In this document: piece after piece, positions 34,716 through 48,800 of the stretch
How positions within the stretch are numbered: the first letter of the stretch is position 1
Layout of the letters: each line of letters starts with the position of its first letter
Source: Alisma plantago-aquatica
Lineage: Eukaryota > Streptophyta > Magnoliopsida > Alismatales > Alismataceae
DNA: 64,000 bases
NCBI GenBank assembly: GCA_963693085.1
Contig: OY856409.1
Location: 1,165,829,249-1,165,893,248 of the forward strand
Reading direction: 5' to 3'
Program-made: the position numbers and the translations under genes
Notes under the pieces: generated by a model
Seen by the model: the letters and a program-made list of their open reading frames with translations, nothing else
The model's database searches: none
Told to the model about the DNA's origin: nothing

Positions 34716-37048
34716 AGGTGTCATGAAATAAACTTATAACACTTTTGAGGTATATGATACCAAGATATAAAGTGTAAAGCACCCAATAAATGGGGTAAGT
34801 GTTTCCGCCATAGATAAGGAGTACTTTAGTTTATTTTCAGCCTTGAAGGCATGTAATCGAGTTATGAACTGCTATTTCATATTTGCCAATGGATAGAAAC
34901 ACCTTAATTTTTGCATATTGTATGACAATGATGGCAATTAATAAAGTTGATGTTTCAATCTTTGTGGCAATGCCTTGTTTATCTTGTGGTACTTGGTATG
35001 CATAAGATAAAGTGATACCTAAAAGTTATTGATAACTCAAATAATAAAATTAGCATAAATCATGAGAAATTCATTTCTAGTTTCCATATGATGGATAAGT
35101 CTAGACTCTTTTTGGTTAAAGAACCAGTAAGAGACATGAATCTCTTGGACATGATCAATCTTCACTAGTCATAGTGGGAGATTGATTATCCTATTAGGTA
35201 TAATACATTTGATGTATTTACATACCTATTGGACTTAATGCTAGTACTTCAAATGGTGTTTAGAGAAATACCAATATAAATATCTTGAAGTGTTCAAGAA
35301 TATCATAGATGAAGTATGAATTTGGTAAAGTGTTAATTCTTGATGAGATCAACGAATGAAATACTTGGACCAAATGTTTGAGATCCTGATGAGTGATTAT
35401 GATTGTGTATCATAGTGAGCTCATGATTAAGGCATGGTGGTGTCTGAATCAAAAGGAATCATACTCTAAGGAGTTAGAGGATGATTATCAAATAACTAAT
35501 TTCTTCTTAAATAAAGAATACCCCACACTAATAAAGGACATTAAGAATCACAAGGAGTCGTGAGTTCTTATATCCTTGACAGATACTCCTCGATTATCTA
35601 TGTGATGAGTTGGTCATGTGATGAATCAACTATCTAGATGAATATGAGGAATCAAATTTTGAGTTATGGTTTATGACCATTACATCCTAAATGACTTCCA
35701 TGTGAACCATAAGGTATGACCTTGATGGTAGCACCCATTGGGATGAAATCCATAAGTGCAAACGAGTCTTAAGTGTTAAGATACATGGATGACGTTTTGA
35801 GAAGGATGATGCTTGTTGATTACAACTTAATGACTAAGAGATTTGGCATACGGATACTAAAACCACATTCCTATGAGGAATAAAATAAGGATGTGTACGT
35901 GACACAACCTATAAGGTTTATGAATCCATTAATGCAAATAAAGTCTATAAGTTACAATGGACTAATCAATGTGATTGATTGAGTACAAGCAACTCAGAAC
36001 TGTGATCTTTACTTTGATAATATAGTCAAAGGGTTTGACTGATATGTCAAAGATAAAGAAGGGATCTGTGATTTAGTGGGAGCATATTAACATTCCACAC
36101 GTTGATGTGAAATGGAAATGTTCTAGAGTGGAAATCCAAAGTGGAAATTATCTTTAGGGAAGATAGAGACGTTTCCTATGTGATAGGAATACAAATCTAT
36201 AGAGATAGTTCTCGAAAACCTCTTAACCTAAAAGGAGAGAGCATACATTGGCAATCTATACTGAAGGGTTCAGTATACGCATATTCAGTGGGAGAAAACT
36301 TGGAGTTAGTATCCCAGAGCCAAGTGTCCAATTCTGATGAAGAATGGGAACACTAAGAATAGATATGGATCTATCATGTATGTAATCATCCCATTATCTT
36401 GCATGTATGGACATGGCAAGAATAAAAGGCATTCATCTTGTACGTAGGACATGACAATATGATAACTCGTATGTGGGACATGATGAGTGGATGTCTGTCT
36501 AGTTCCAGTAAAGGTTACTGGAATACCATAAGAACTTGATAAGTACTTGAGAAGTACTAGTTCTATGGAAATAAGGAAGGGTTTACTGTAAAGATTTACA
36601 CTAATGCGAACTTCCGAAAAGGACAGAAAATTAATTGCAATATATATATGAGATATATAAAAGTGAATGTTTGTTGATGGAAACGTTCTAAGAAAGTTGT
36701 TTAAAAGGAAAAAACCGAGTATCCGTGTGTTAGAGAACATTAGTGAATACTATATGGATCTAGAAGTTCATGAGATGAACTTATAGATATTCTGATCTTT
36801 GATGACAAGTAAGGAGTACTTGGTCATGCAATGTGGCTAAAGGTTAGCAAAGGAATACTAGATCACATATTACGACAACTCCATCTCATACGTGTGACGT
36901 ACATCGAAGAGATGAGAGACATGCAGTTAAAATCGACTTTGGCAAGGTGTTGCCATAACTCACTATGTTAGCACTAGAGTACAGTAACATGTGGGACATG
37001 TTTGAAGATCACTAAGAATATGATTCAAGGGTGATTGGCTCACAGTGC
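34716..37048 (+). pseudogene. Decayed copia pol remnants, element C1
   Basis: 2.3 kb where about 4 kb of pol would be expected. A protease-like NCYF segment is near 34870. Reverse transcriptase is recognisable at 36141-36240 as DRDVSYVIGIQIYRDSSRK, the stretch before the RNase H domain. Weak RNase H-like text follows to about 37000. Frames are broken throughout. No integrase is identifiable. Confidence 0.65.
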
Positions 37049-37057
37049 AAGTGGGAG
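37049..37057 (+). other. Polypurine tract of C1
   Basis: AAGTGGGAG directly before the 3' LTR start TGTTGGTATG at 37060, the usual copia arrangement. Confidence 0.8.
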
Positions 37058-37059
37058 TC

Positions 37060-38007
37060 TGTTGGTATGTATGCCCTGAGAGCCAATCATGGGATGATTG
37101 GTGGGATACATTGAGATTGATTTGATAAACATCAAAGGAAAGCTTCCAATTCTTTCTGGTTCAGTCATATGAGATAATGATAGAACAAATTGAATGTCTA
37201 GAGAATTACAGTACTCAATGATGTATGCTTTCAGGTTGAGGACCTAAACGATGAGATCATACAGATGCTAAGAGTTTGTACATTCTTATTATGTCTCTAT
37301 TCAGATGTCATTGTGGAAGGTAGATAGACAATAATGACACACAAGACTAGATTGTGGTGTTGGTTGATGACAGAATCTCAATAGTCATGATATGGAGATA
37401 TCAAACCAAACACATAGGTACTTATTAGAGAACAAGTGTACCAGACAGACTCACCGTGAGTTTGACATATGGAACCATGACATGGTAGTCACAGTCAATT
37501 CTCACAGTGATGGTGGTGAGTGTGATTCTTTGACCTAAAATCACTACACTCAACACATGTCATTGGGTACACTTTGACATCATCAAATGCAGTCCTGAAA
37601 CATGGGTTGTTACAAAGGTGATGATTGGGTGTCTTTGACACTTGGGGATTTTGAGGGGTGAGTGATAGATATGGGATTTGTCCCTCCTGAGGGAGTTTGA
37701 TATCTATGGCCACTTGATGAGTAGGATTGATGTCACGCACGCATGTATGAATCAGTATGTGATATTGATGTCATACATATCTCCTCCAATCTACTCTGAG
37801 ATCAAGAAAGTGAATGAATGTTGACAGGATGACTGTTCCATGCCTTGAGTTCATTTGGGATATCAGAGACAAAGGAATTATACATTCACTGTAACACCAT
37901 TCACGGATTGTAGGATTGAAAGTTGTTCTCCAACTTTCCTTTTCACTTGGATAGCATTGATGTGCGACTAGGCACCGCTCTTTGCTTGTGAAGTCATAAG
38001 TGTTATG
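37060..38007 (+). mobile_element. 3' LTR of C1, first segment
   Basis: Homologous to 30231-31190. Split at 38007 after TTATG by the gypsy insertion L1 and resumes at 51095. Confidence 0.92.
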
Positions 38008-39660
38008 TGTAACGATCGACAATCAAATCGTTACTTATTAAGCAGAATTAAACATAAATAGTAGATTAATGAAAATCACTAAAAATTAAAACCATTTTTT
38101 TCAAAGAGATCCATTCCAAAGAAAACTCTTACTGAAAGGTCCAAAACCTTATATACATCATTATTCACATTGTACATATCCGGTACATCTCATCTCGAGA
38201 ATAACATATAACAGTTGCTTTACCAAACTATACATGAGAAACATAAAACCTCGAGGCACGTAAGCCAAAATCTCTTATTGATCATAAAACCAGTACGAAC
38301 CAACTCCAAGGACCTGAGAGTACAGAGACGACACATAGGACTCATATCTAGAAGACATGACAGACAGTACACTCAACCTGAGATGTCACTACTGCCTCAA
38401 CTGTTGTTCTTCCTCTGCAAAAAGGTCTTCACCTCCTCGTGCACGTCCACCTAAAAATTTGGGTCCCACAGGGGTGAGACAATTGTAATTGTCCCAGCGA
38501 GAGATATAACTCTCCGCCGACCATATTATTATCACAGTTAATCATTTATAAACTGAGCAGAGGTTCTTATTATATTAACAAGAATGATTAATCATTGTAT
38601 AAATAGAATGAAGTAATCTCCTTTCTTAAGGAGAACATTGCATCTACCCATAGTAGAATTAATAATCAACTATCTGCTTTGCAAGGAATGTAAAGAAACA
38701 TAAATCACATATATCCACTAAGGGTGCATAAAATAAATATAACATCAGCCAATGATTTCCGTATTCATTCCTTAAGCAAACATGTTATACGGCTGATTAT
38801 ATTTTACAATCACACTTATGCCCTGAGGAAGTGAGTCGTACCGCTCAAATCCAACCGACCATTGCGAAGTCGAAATCGGTACCATACAAGGTCCATGGAA
38901 GAGCCGGACTCCATGACCTCCCACGTCTCGGTCAGTGCGAGACCACAAGCAAGACTGCAGTCTCTTGCTTAAGTGATCTTAGTCACACAGGGTCAGGCTA
39001 CCCTCTGCCTAGCCCACCTTGGTACAAGTGTCGGCGCTAGTGAATCGAGCCACGGGCCAGTTCACCGTGCTCCCTGAGCCATGAACGCATTCATGCTCTA
39101 TCACACTGAGCCATGGGCCTATTCACAATGCTCTTATCACATTGAGCCACGGGCCTGAAACTGTGCTCTGGAGTCTACAACCGAAGTTGTACTCTAACCT
39201 TCCTATTTGTGGCTAGGAGCAACCCCGCATATTCAACAATATGCGCTCCGGATTAACTCGTAGGAGAACCGGTTTCACCATCACCATCTGCTGATGATGA
39301 TGGATCTATGGCCAGGGCACTACATGATGAAATTCCACTTGATTAATTAAGTGCATTACCATATTCTTTTAGCATCAGTCAAGTTTTCACACATGAATTA
39401 TTATGACAATTGCTACAAATAAAGGTATAATAAATCTATCACGTACTTTTCAAATCTTTAAAACACATAATACTTGGGATCTCAGTCCCTTATCACATTA
39501 CTGGGAATTCTCATCCCTTCACATAATCATTATCATGACTGCTGGATCTGGGTATTCAAACCCTTAGATCGTCACATAACATTGTTACCTCTATAACAGG
39601 TAACCATTACCGCTAGGTCCTCAGACCAAGGTATTCATTTCACTTGTTGTACAAGTATTC

Positions 39661-40110
39661 TCATGGCTCACAAGGCCATTCACATCTTGTCACCTCTTAC
39701 TAGGCAACAACTTATTCACATGTCTCACAAGGCCATTCACATCTTGTCACCTCTCACTAGGCAACAACTTATTCACATGGCTCACAAGGCCATTCACATC
39801 TTGTCACCTCTCACTAGGCAACAACTTATTCACATGGCTCACAAGGCCATTCACATCTTGTCACCTCTCACTAGGCAACAACTTATTCACATGGTTCACA
39901 AGGCCATTCACATCTTGTCACCTCTCACTAGGCAACAACTTATTCACATGGCTCACAAGGCCATTCACACCTTGTCACCTCTCACTAGGCAACAACTTAT
40001 TCTTATGGCTCACAAGGCCATTCACATCTTGTCACCTCTCACTAGGAAACAACTTATTCACATGGCTCAAAAGTCCATTCACATCTTGTCACCTCTCACT
40101 AGGTAACAAC
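39661..40110. repeat. 57-bp tandem repeat, 8 copies (left L1 LTR)
   Basis: Near-identical units of 57 bp containing GGCTCACAAGGCCATTCACA and TCACCTCTCACTAGGCAACA. Because 57 is a multiple of 3 and the unit lacks a stop in one frame, an artificial periodic 19-residue frame results (39663-40106). Confidence 0.95.
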
Positions 40111-40919
40111 TTATTCACATGATACTTGTTATGTAAGTATTTAACATGCCTTACAAGGCTTATGCAATAAGAGAAATACAACCTTCCCATCATTAGGGTT
40201 AGGATTTTCCTTTTATAACCGATTAGGGTTTCATGTTCATTTTATTGATCCAGACCCTAATTCATTGCTCCACACATATAGGAGCAAACATTTATATCAT
40301 AAGGATTCAATCATACTTATGTATTCTCATCATTTATCATTAAATGATCATCAACACAAGGTATGAGTTCTCTCTCATCCTTACCAGAGAATGATTACAT
40401 AATATTTTATTAACTAGGCTAAACCCTTTCTCAAGGTATGTTAGCCTACACTTATCAAAGCGCATTAATCTCATTACATCTCAATGTAACAATTGACATG
40501 ACACACTTCATGTGTTACTCATCCAAGTATATTGGATTTAAGGTGCATCAACCTTTAAGTGCTGGATGTGATATCTATAATGTCTTGATATATCTCTTCC
40601 CTCATCACTTTTAACATATTTAAGTTCATCAAATTATCTTGTATTAGGGTATGTCCCATACTAATACTTTATACACTAGCTCATCACATTTATCATGTAA
40701 TGTATTGGTCATAAGTCACACAATTGAATTATTCAACCATCATTAATGATACGAACTCATCTCTGGTTAAGGCATTATTGATATAGGATTAACCATTATC
40801 AACCACTCTAGGTGTTTCATCTATCAAGGTATTATCCACACCATTACTTGGTGTTACACTCATCACTCCTAAGAGTGTCTTGCCCTTACCTTTACAAGGT
40901 GTATAGGGTTAAATCATGT

Positions 40920-42370
40920 GCATATGTTCACCATATCGGGTTGTAGGTGTATAGACACTCACCATATCGGGCTAGGATTTGCACTTGTCTCCATATCGGG
41001 CATGAGGTACCTTCTTGACCTCATATCGGGCACAAGATATATGTATGTGTTGCCCATGATACTTATGAGGTATCAACCCATCACCATGTCGGGCTAGAAG
41101 TACATTCAATTAGCCTATCAGGCTAGTCACCATCTAGGGTTAGCCATGATGGATTAGGGTTACCATATTGTTTAGGGTTGTGTATCGTGCAACCATGTCG
41201 TGCAACCATGTCATGCAACCATGTCGTGAAATCATGTCATGTAACCATGTCGTGTAACCATAGCACTTGTTACACTTCACTTATATCAGGTTACCCAAAT
41301 TAGGGTTTCTTGTCAACTTACAAGTATACAATTGACCTTGTATCGTGCATGGAGTCTATACTTGACTCCCTATCGTGTATGAGGTGTATACTACACCCCT
41401 ATATCGTTCAATAAGGTTTACAAACCTATTCATATCTTTTTAGTGAAGTAGCTGCATCATCATATCGGGTTAGAGGTGCTTGCATATGTGCATGCACCCG
41501 ATATCACTTTTATAAAGTGATACCATCATCTTCAAGCTCTAGACCTTGTTCTAACTGATATAATTAATGGAAACAGGTCTAAGAAACTAATTGAACTCAT
41601 AATTTCATCAACTATTTCTGGAAATTTTGGAATTAAAAGTATTTCACGAATTATAGCAATTTAGGTGAAGAATAATAACATGGTTGAGTTTAAGTTATAT
41701 AACCCACCTTAAGAACCACTTCAAAGATTCAAGGTCCAAATATCCATGTTCCTAAGGTTGAAGATGACTCTATCAAAGGTCCAAGGCTCGTTCACAACTC
41801 CTTCATATCAAGGAATCACCATGGATAAGCAATTAGTGAAGAAGAAAAGAAAGGTAGATCATAACCCTAATTTCAGGCTTCAATTCAAGCTTGAAGACAA
41901 CTATATCTTACCTTAGGGTTAAGTTTTGAGTTCCTTATCTCCTTGGACGACAACCTACCACTATTGGGTGATATGGACTTCCTCTTGGCCGACACAACTT
42001 TGCTTGTGGCCGATACCCCCTCACTTGTGGCCAAAATCACTTCAATTGGCCGATATCAACTTGCTATGGACAATATCAACATGGTATGGCCGATACACTT
42101 GCTATGGCCGATACCCAAGGCCTATACACGATACCCTTGTGCCCTTGCACGATATGCCAACCCTCTTGCATGATATGGCACTCACTTGCATGATATGGCA
42201 CTCACTTGCACGATATGGACCTCAACTCTTCACCGTATTGGCCGATATCACCTTATATGGCCAATTTCACCTACTTGGCCGATATGCTTTTGCTATGGGC
42301 AATATACAAGGGCCTATGCACGATACCCTTGCTTTCCTGCACGATAAAAGAGCCCCATGAACGATACCAC
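40920..42370. repeat. Dispersed ATATCGGGC / CGATATGGC motifs (left L1 LTR)
   Basis: Dozens of short copies of CCATATCGGGC, ATGTCGTG, GCACGATA and GGCCGATA at irregular intervals. Repeated in the right LTR at 48750-50130. Confidence 0.85.
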
Positions 42371-43343
42371 AAGGTAGTAGGGTGGTAAGGGTCACAAAAT
42401 TTCACCAAGGGGTGAAACTAGGGGTATATATACTTGTTGATCATGAAGAAAGGCAAAAATGAGGTGTCAACATTTTGAGCTAGTAGGTGCCACGTGTCAT
42501 GCATGGGTGACACGTGTCCATGCATGAATCAACATTTATCTTGTCTTGCAAAACGATTGAGGATCATCTTGAGATGAAAATTCTTCCATTACTTATCCAT
42601 TTGGATAAGTCATCTAGGTTTAATCACTATTTTAAGTCAAACGATACACTTTTTCTAAGGAAACTTGTTGGCCGTCACACCTCACCTCCTTGAGGTTCTT
42701 TGCACAATATTGCCTTTACCAAGAGTTCATAGAACGATATGGGACACCTCCTTGGGCTCCATGGCCGATAGGCACTCATATATAAGCTTTTCAACTTGAT
42801 ACAACTCAAGTTAAGCTTCCAAATTCAACCCTTTTTCTTGGTCATTTCATCACCAAGAGTATCATCATTCATAATGGAATCAAACATGGTGTATCATTCA
42901 TTATCTCTCCTCTAAATGATACATAGAGTAAATAGGAACACTCTAGATGTGGTAATTTGCATATCAACCCCACATTTTGGGTAAATTACAATTTGTACCA
43001 AAATTGGTGCACAAGGTACCAACATTGTTCAAACAAGTTCAAACTTGGAATTTAGGATTTCCACAAGCCACCACCTTGAATCATTCTCTCAATAATTATT
43101 ATACAATACATGAGGCATGTTCAACATGTGACATTTTGCATTATAGCCCCTCAATTTGGGTAAATTGCACTTTGGTCCAAAACAAAGGAAAATTGCTCAA
43201 ACAACATTCAATCGGGACCAAACTTGAAACATGAGTGTGTCACATGATAACAAAACACCTTAGAGGATTATATTATAGTTCTAAGAAACTTTATTATCCA
43301 AAAAAATTAGGGTTACCTCATAACCCAGGTCAGGGTCGTTACA

Positions 43344-45878
43344 AGTTATAAACCCCTAACAAGGATTTCGTCCCCGAAATCCCAGGTAAAGGAAGACATA
43401 TATTATTCATTCATCATACCATCAAGTCTCCACATAACATCTTAATGTCATGGATATGACATAGAACTTTGATCAACACAAAGTTCTTCCGCACAGAGTT
43501 ATCATTGAATCTGTCACACAGGGCACATATTCCACTGTATTTTTCATTATCGACTGTGTAGTTAATTCTGGGTCAGGTAACACTTTTCTCACTCAGATAG
43601 AGGTTGTTTGTTAATCTCATTTGACAAACTTTTATTGTAATAGTTTTACAATTTTTCCTTCAAGTAAATCATTCTTATCAATGTTATGTTTATGCAGAGC
43701 ATAAACCCCTAACATATGATGTTCATACTATTTCATGTAACTAGAATGATTTCACAATTGGCCATCCCAGGCAACCATCATAAATCATCTGATAGGAGTT
43801 TATGTTTTCACTTTCTCATACCACCTGACACTTCTTAGATATCAGGATTCCTTACTTTGATATCTATCACATGTGTCAAAAACTCATCACATCCTCATCT
43901 TTCTTTCATCTTGGGACATTACTTGTTACACATATCTTTATCTTGGAACCAAAGTCCAAGACAAACTGATACTTTTCTAAGTATCCATCAATTGAACATT
44001 TTTAACTTATGCACATCAAGTGTCATAAGACCCACATGATTACCATGTCCCAAAAGGGAAAGAACACAAAGGAACATATTCATGTTATCACCCCATCATC
44101 ATCCAGGGTTGTTTATCAAGGAGAAGAGATTATCATCTCCTCAGATTATTGCATGATCTTTCAACTATTCATGAGTCATTTACTTGTGTCTCATCCTAGG
44201 TTCCTTGCCATCAACATAGAAATTATAAGGATGATTACATATCATTATTCCTTTCTTTGTTATTGTCTAACATGTTCATGAGCATTTTGTGAATTTATCA
44301 CATTTCCCATTTCCACATCATGGGAAAAGATCTTTACTATTCACACATGCTTTATCTGACATGGATCATCTCCCTTGTTCTCATTCTCTTATCATGAGGA
44401 TTATACTTTTCATTTCCTCATACATACAGATTGATCTGAGATCATCTCAGATTCCACTTTATTGCACTTAGGATGTGATATACATGCCCATACCATATTT
44501 CCAGTTTCATTATACTCACTAGATTGTCTCAGAATGACTACTTGATCAGAGTAATCAGAAAGATAAAAATCTAAGAGTTCCATACTCACCTTATCTCCAA
44601 TAATTATAAACCTGGCCAGGGTATACAAGTACTGAGATTAAGTAGTATGCACTTTGTTTACTATCATATTCCTTACTTTTCGTATAATAACTAACACATG
44701 ATTTAACATTCCTGGATTTTCTCCAGGCATCTCTTCTATACCTAATCTTTTTTCACACAGATAAGAGCAATTATAGAGCATTTAAAAGAATACTGAACAG
44801 AATATAAATTCTAGTTCTCATCATTGCTTCCCTATGTCCCCATAGGACAATCAATAGGGAAATCCATAACAGCAATCCTTTTTAGGATTATCAGATAATC
44901 ATCAAGATAAGGCATATCAAAATGAAAAGATCTATATAACTGTTATCCCTCGCGGTCATCTACCGCTTCATGTTGACTCAACACATAGAGTCTAGCTATT
45001 TCATGTTGTTGCTTTTGCCTTTTTACACTATTGGGTTGTAACTTACGTAAGCCCTACCGAGTCTTCCTCGGTTGTTGAGTCATTTCCTCCCTTCTTTTCA
45101 AAGAAAAGAGTTTAGTATGCTCAACATGTCCATATCCATAACATGTCTTATTCTCATATCATGGTCTTATCAGTCTCATTACTGATGTATAAGCTAAGCC
45201 ATGAGTTCTTACAGGTGGAAATTTAGGACCTTTACCTTTACTTAGTGGCTACTGCCCTGGTACACTAGGCATTTATTGCACTGGTGGCACCAAAAACTTT
45301 GTCTTTTTAGAACAACTAGGCACATGTCTCTAGAATTGTAGGGACCTTTCCTTATTTCTCAACTTATTTCCCCATCTTGGGCATTACCATCACAGATATA
45401 CTATCTGTCTAAACTAATGACAGAGTCTACTTTCTCGCCATATGTTAATCTTTTCCACATTTTCCACTATTTCAACATGACTATGTCATTCAGGACCCCT
45501 TTCAAAAGCCCACAGTTTCCATATTGAGGACTGGTAACCTAGGTTGTATTGCTAGTATCCAGTCTACTATATGCATCATTGTTGTCCTAACCTACCCAAC
45601 AAGAGCATAAACATAGGATTCTCTATTCTGATCGGGTCATGATGGGAATTCTCAGACATTCATTCTTCTCTTGCCTGATCCCTTGCACCCTTTCCTGGTG
45701 CAACAACATTGCCCTCAACAATGTATTCCTCATGTTCCCCAGTCATTTATAAACTTCACCCTTTCTTCTGCACAAGAAGAAGTCACTATAGGGTATACTG
45801 GAGGACATTAACACAGACTTAACACCTTAGTCCTATGTCTCTGTAGACTCAGCGAACCTTAAGCTCTGATACCAAAAC
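43344..45878 (-). mobile_element. Interior of L1: gag and protease traces, no RT or integrase
   Basis: Next to the left LTR the minus strand has a GGGACGAAATCC core and AGGGG tract, as in chromovirus 3' ends. 43935-44100 matches E2's protease region (14720-14840) at DNA level. 44410-44628 matches the E1 ORF at 5452-5847. 44990-45746 matches gag: a start codon at 45746 opens a frame with VVAPGKGARDQAREE, then a stop. A pyrimidine-rich CTTCTTGTGCAG acceptor-like site lies 21 nt before that ATG. Nothing encodes RT, RNase H or integrase. Confidence 0.75.
45861..45874 (-). other. Primer binding site of L1 (tRNA-iMet)
   Basis: Minus strand TGGTATCAGAGCTT, four bases from the LTR at 45879. Confidence 0.9.
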
Positions 45879-48800
45879 TGTAATGACCGACAATCAAATC
45901 GTTACTTATTAAGCGGAATTAAATATAAACAGCAGATTAACGAAAAATCACTAAAAATTTAAACCATTTTTTTCAAAGAGATCCATTCCAAAGAAAACTC
46001 TTACTGAAAGGTCCAAAACCTTATATACACCATTATTCACATTGTACATATCCGGTACATCTCATCTCGAGAATAACATATAACAGTTGCTTTACCAAAC
46101 TATACATGAGCAACATAAAACCTCGAGGCACGTAAGCCAAAATCTCTTATTGATCATAAAACCAGTACGAACCAACTCCAAGGACCTGATAGTACAGAGA
46201 CGACACATAGGACTCATATCTACAAGACATGATAGACAGTACACTCAACCTAAGTTGTCACTGCTGCCTTAGCTGTTGTTCTTCCTCTGCAAAAAGGTCT
46301 TCACCTCCTCGTGCACGTCCACCTAAAAATTTGGGTCCCACGGGGGTGAGACAATTGTAATTGTCCCAACGAGAGATATAACTCTCCACTGACCATATTA
46401 TTATCACAGTTAATCATTTATAAACTGAGCAGAGGTTCTTATTATATTAACAAGAATGATTAATCATTGTATAAACAGAATGAAGTAATCTCCTTTCTTA
46501 AGGAGAACATTGCATCTACCCATGGTAGAATTAATAATCAACTATCTGCTTTGCAAGGAATGTAAAGAAACATAAATCACATCTATCCACTAAGAATTCA
46601 TAAAAGAAATATAACATCAGCCAATGATTTCCGTATTCAATCCTTAAGCAAAAATGTTATACGGCTGATTACATTTTACAATCACACTTATGCCCTGAGG
46701 AAGTGAGCCGTACCGCTCAAATCCAACCGACCATTGCGAAGTCGAAATCGGTACCATACAAGGTCCATGGAAGAGTCGGACTCCATGACCTCCCACGTCT
46801 CAGTCAGTGCCAGACCACAAGCAGGACCGCAGTCTCTTGCTTAAGTGACCTTAGTCACATAGGGTCAGGCTACCCTCTGCCTAGCCCACCTTGGTACAAG
46901 TGTCGGCGCTAGTGAATCGAGCCACATGCCAGTTCACCGTGCTCCCTGAGCCATGAACGCATTCATGCTCTATCACATTGAGCCATGGGCCTATTCACAA
47001 TGCTCTTATCACATTGAGCCACGGGCCTGAAACTGTGCTTTGGAGTCTACAACCGAAGTTGTACTCTAACCTTCCTATTTGTGTCTAGGAGCAACCCCAC
47101 ATATTCAACAATATGCGCTCCGGATTAACTCGTAGGAGAACCGGTTTCACCATCACCAGCTGCTGACGATGATGGATCTATGGCCAGGGCACTACATGAT
47201 AAAATTCCACTTGATTAATTAAGTGCATTACCATATTCTTTTAGCATCAGTCAAGTTTTCACACATGAATTATTATGACAAATGCTACAAAGAAAGGTAT
47301 AATACATCTATCACGTACTTTTCAAATCGTTAAAACACATAATACTTGGGATCTCAGTCCCTTATCACATTACTGGGAATTCTCATCCCTTCACATAATC
47401 ATTATCATGATTGCTGGATCTGGGTATTCAAACCCTTAGATCGTCACATAACATTGTTACCTCTATAACAGGTAACCATTACCGCTAGGTCCTCAGACCA
47501 AGGTATTCATTTCACTTGTTGTACAAGTATTCTCATGGCTCACAAGGCCATTCACATCTTGTCACCTCTCACTAGGCAACAACTTATTCACATGGCTCAC
47601 AAGGCCATTCACATCTTGTCACCTCTCACTAGGCAACAACTTATTCACATGGCTCACAAGGCCATTCACATCTTGTCACCTCTCACTAGGAAACAACTTA
47701 TTCACACGGCTCACAAGGCCATTCACATCTTGTCACCTCTCACTAGGCAACAACTTATTCACATGGCTCACAAGGCCATTCACATCTTGTCACCTCTCAC
47801 TAGGCAACAACTTATTCACATGGCTCACAAGGCCATTCACATCTTGTCACCTCTCACTAGGCAACAACTTATTCACATGGCTCACAAGGCCATTCACATC
47901 TTGTCACCTCTCACTAGGTAACAACTTATTCACATGATACTTGTTATGTAAGTATTTAACATGCCTTACAAGGCTTATGCAATAAGAGAAATACAACCTT
48001 CCCATCATTAGGGTTAGTATTTTCCTTTTATAACCGATTAGGGTTTCATGTTCATTTTATTGATCCAGACCCTAATTCATTGCTCCACACATCTAGGAGC
48101 AAACATTGATATCATAAGTATTCAATCATACTTATTTATTCTCATAATTTATCATTAAATGATCATCAACACAAGGTATGAGTTCTCTCTCATCCTTACC
48201 AGAGAATGATTACATAATACTTTATTAACTAGGATAAACCCTTTCTCAAGGTATGTTAGCCTACACTTATCAAAGCACATTAATATCATTCCATCTCAAT
48301 GTAACAATTGACATGACCCACTTCATGTGTTACTCATCCAAGTATATTGTATTTAAGGTGCATCAACCTTGAAGTGCTGGATGTGATATCTATCATGTCT
48401 TGATATATCACTTCCCTCATCACTTTTAACATACTTAAGTTCATCAACTTATATTGTATTAGGGTATGTCCCATCCTAATACTTTATAAACTAGCTCATC
48501 ACATTTATCATGTAATGTATTGGTCATAAGTCACACAATTGAATTATTCAACCATCATTAATGATATGAACCCATCTCGGGTTAAGGCATTATTGATATA
48601 GGATTAACCATTATCAACCACTCTAGGTGTTTCACCTATCAAGGTATTATCCACACCATTACTTGGTGTTACACTCATCACTCCTAAGAGTGTCTTGCCC
48701 TTACCTTTACAAGGTGTATAGGGTTAAATCATGTGCATATGTTCACCATATCAGGTTGTAGGTGTATAGACACTCACCATATCGGGCTAGGATTTGCACT

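Larger units (their letters stand above)
38008..43343 (-). mobile_element. 3' LTR of L1 (5.3 kb)
   Basis: Plus-view order: conserved block 38444-38518, second block 38815-38950, 57-bp tandem array 39661-40110, TATCGGGC-type motifs 40920-41580, GTGGGTTATATAAC block 41692-41712, donor-like CTAAG|GTAAGA at 41912/41911, CGATATGG-type motifs 41940-42370, TATA-like sequences at 42425-42432 and near 42772. Frames inside are repeat-driven. Confidence 0.92.

Noticed and set aside
35160..35185. Second polypurine-like GTGGGAG in C1
   Set aside because: Not followed by an LTR start; the true tract is at 37049-37057.
39663..40106. 147-codon frame with perfect 19-residue periodicity
   Set aside because: It is the translation of a 57-bp tandem repeat in an LTR; the period is a multiple of 3 so the frame stays open by construction.
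41926..42388. Overlapping open frames in the L1 LTR
   Set aside because: Low-complexity text from CGATATGG-type motifs; the frames differ between the two LTR copies.
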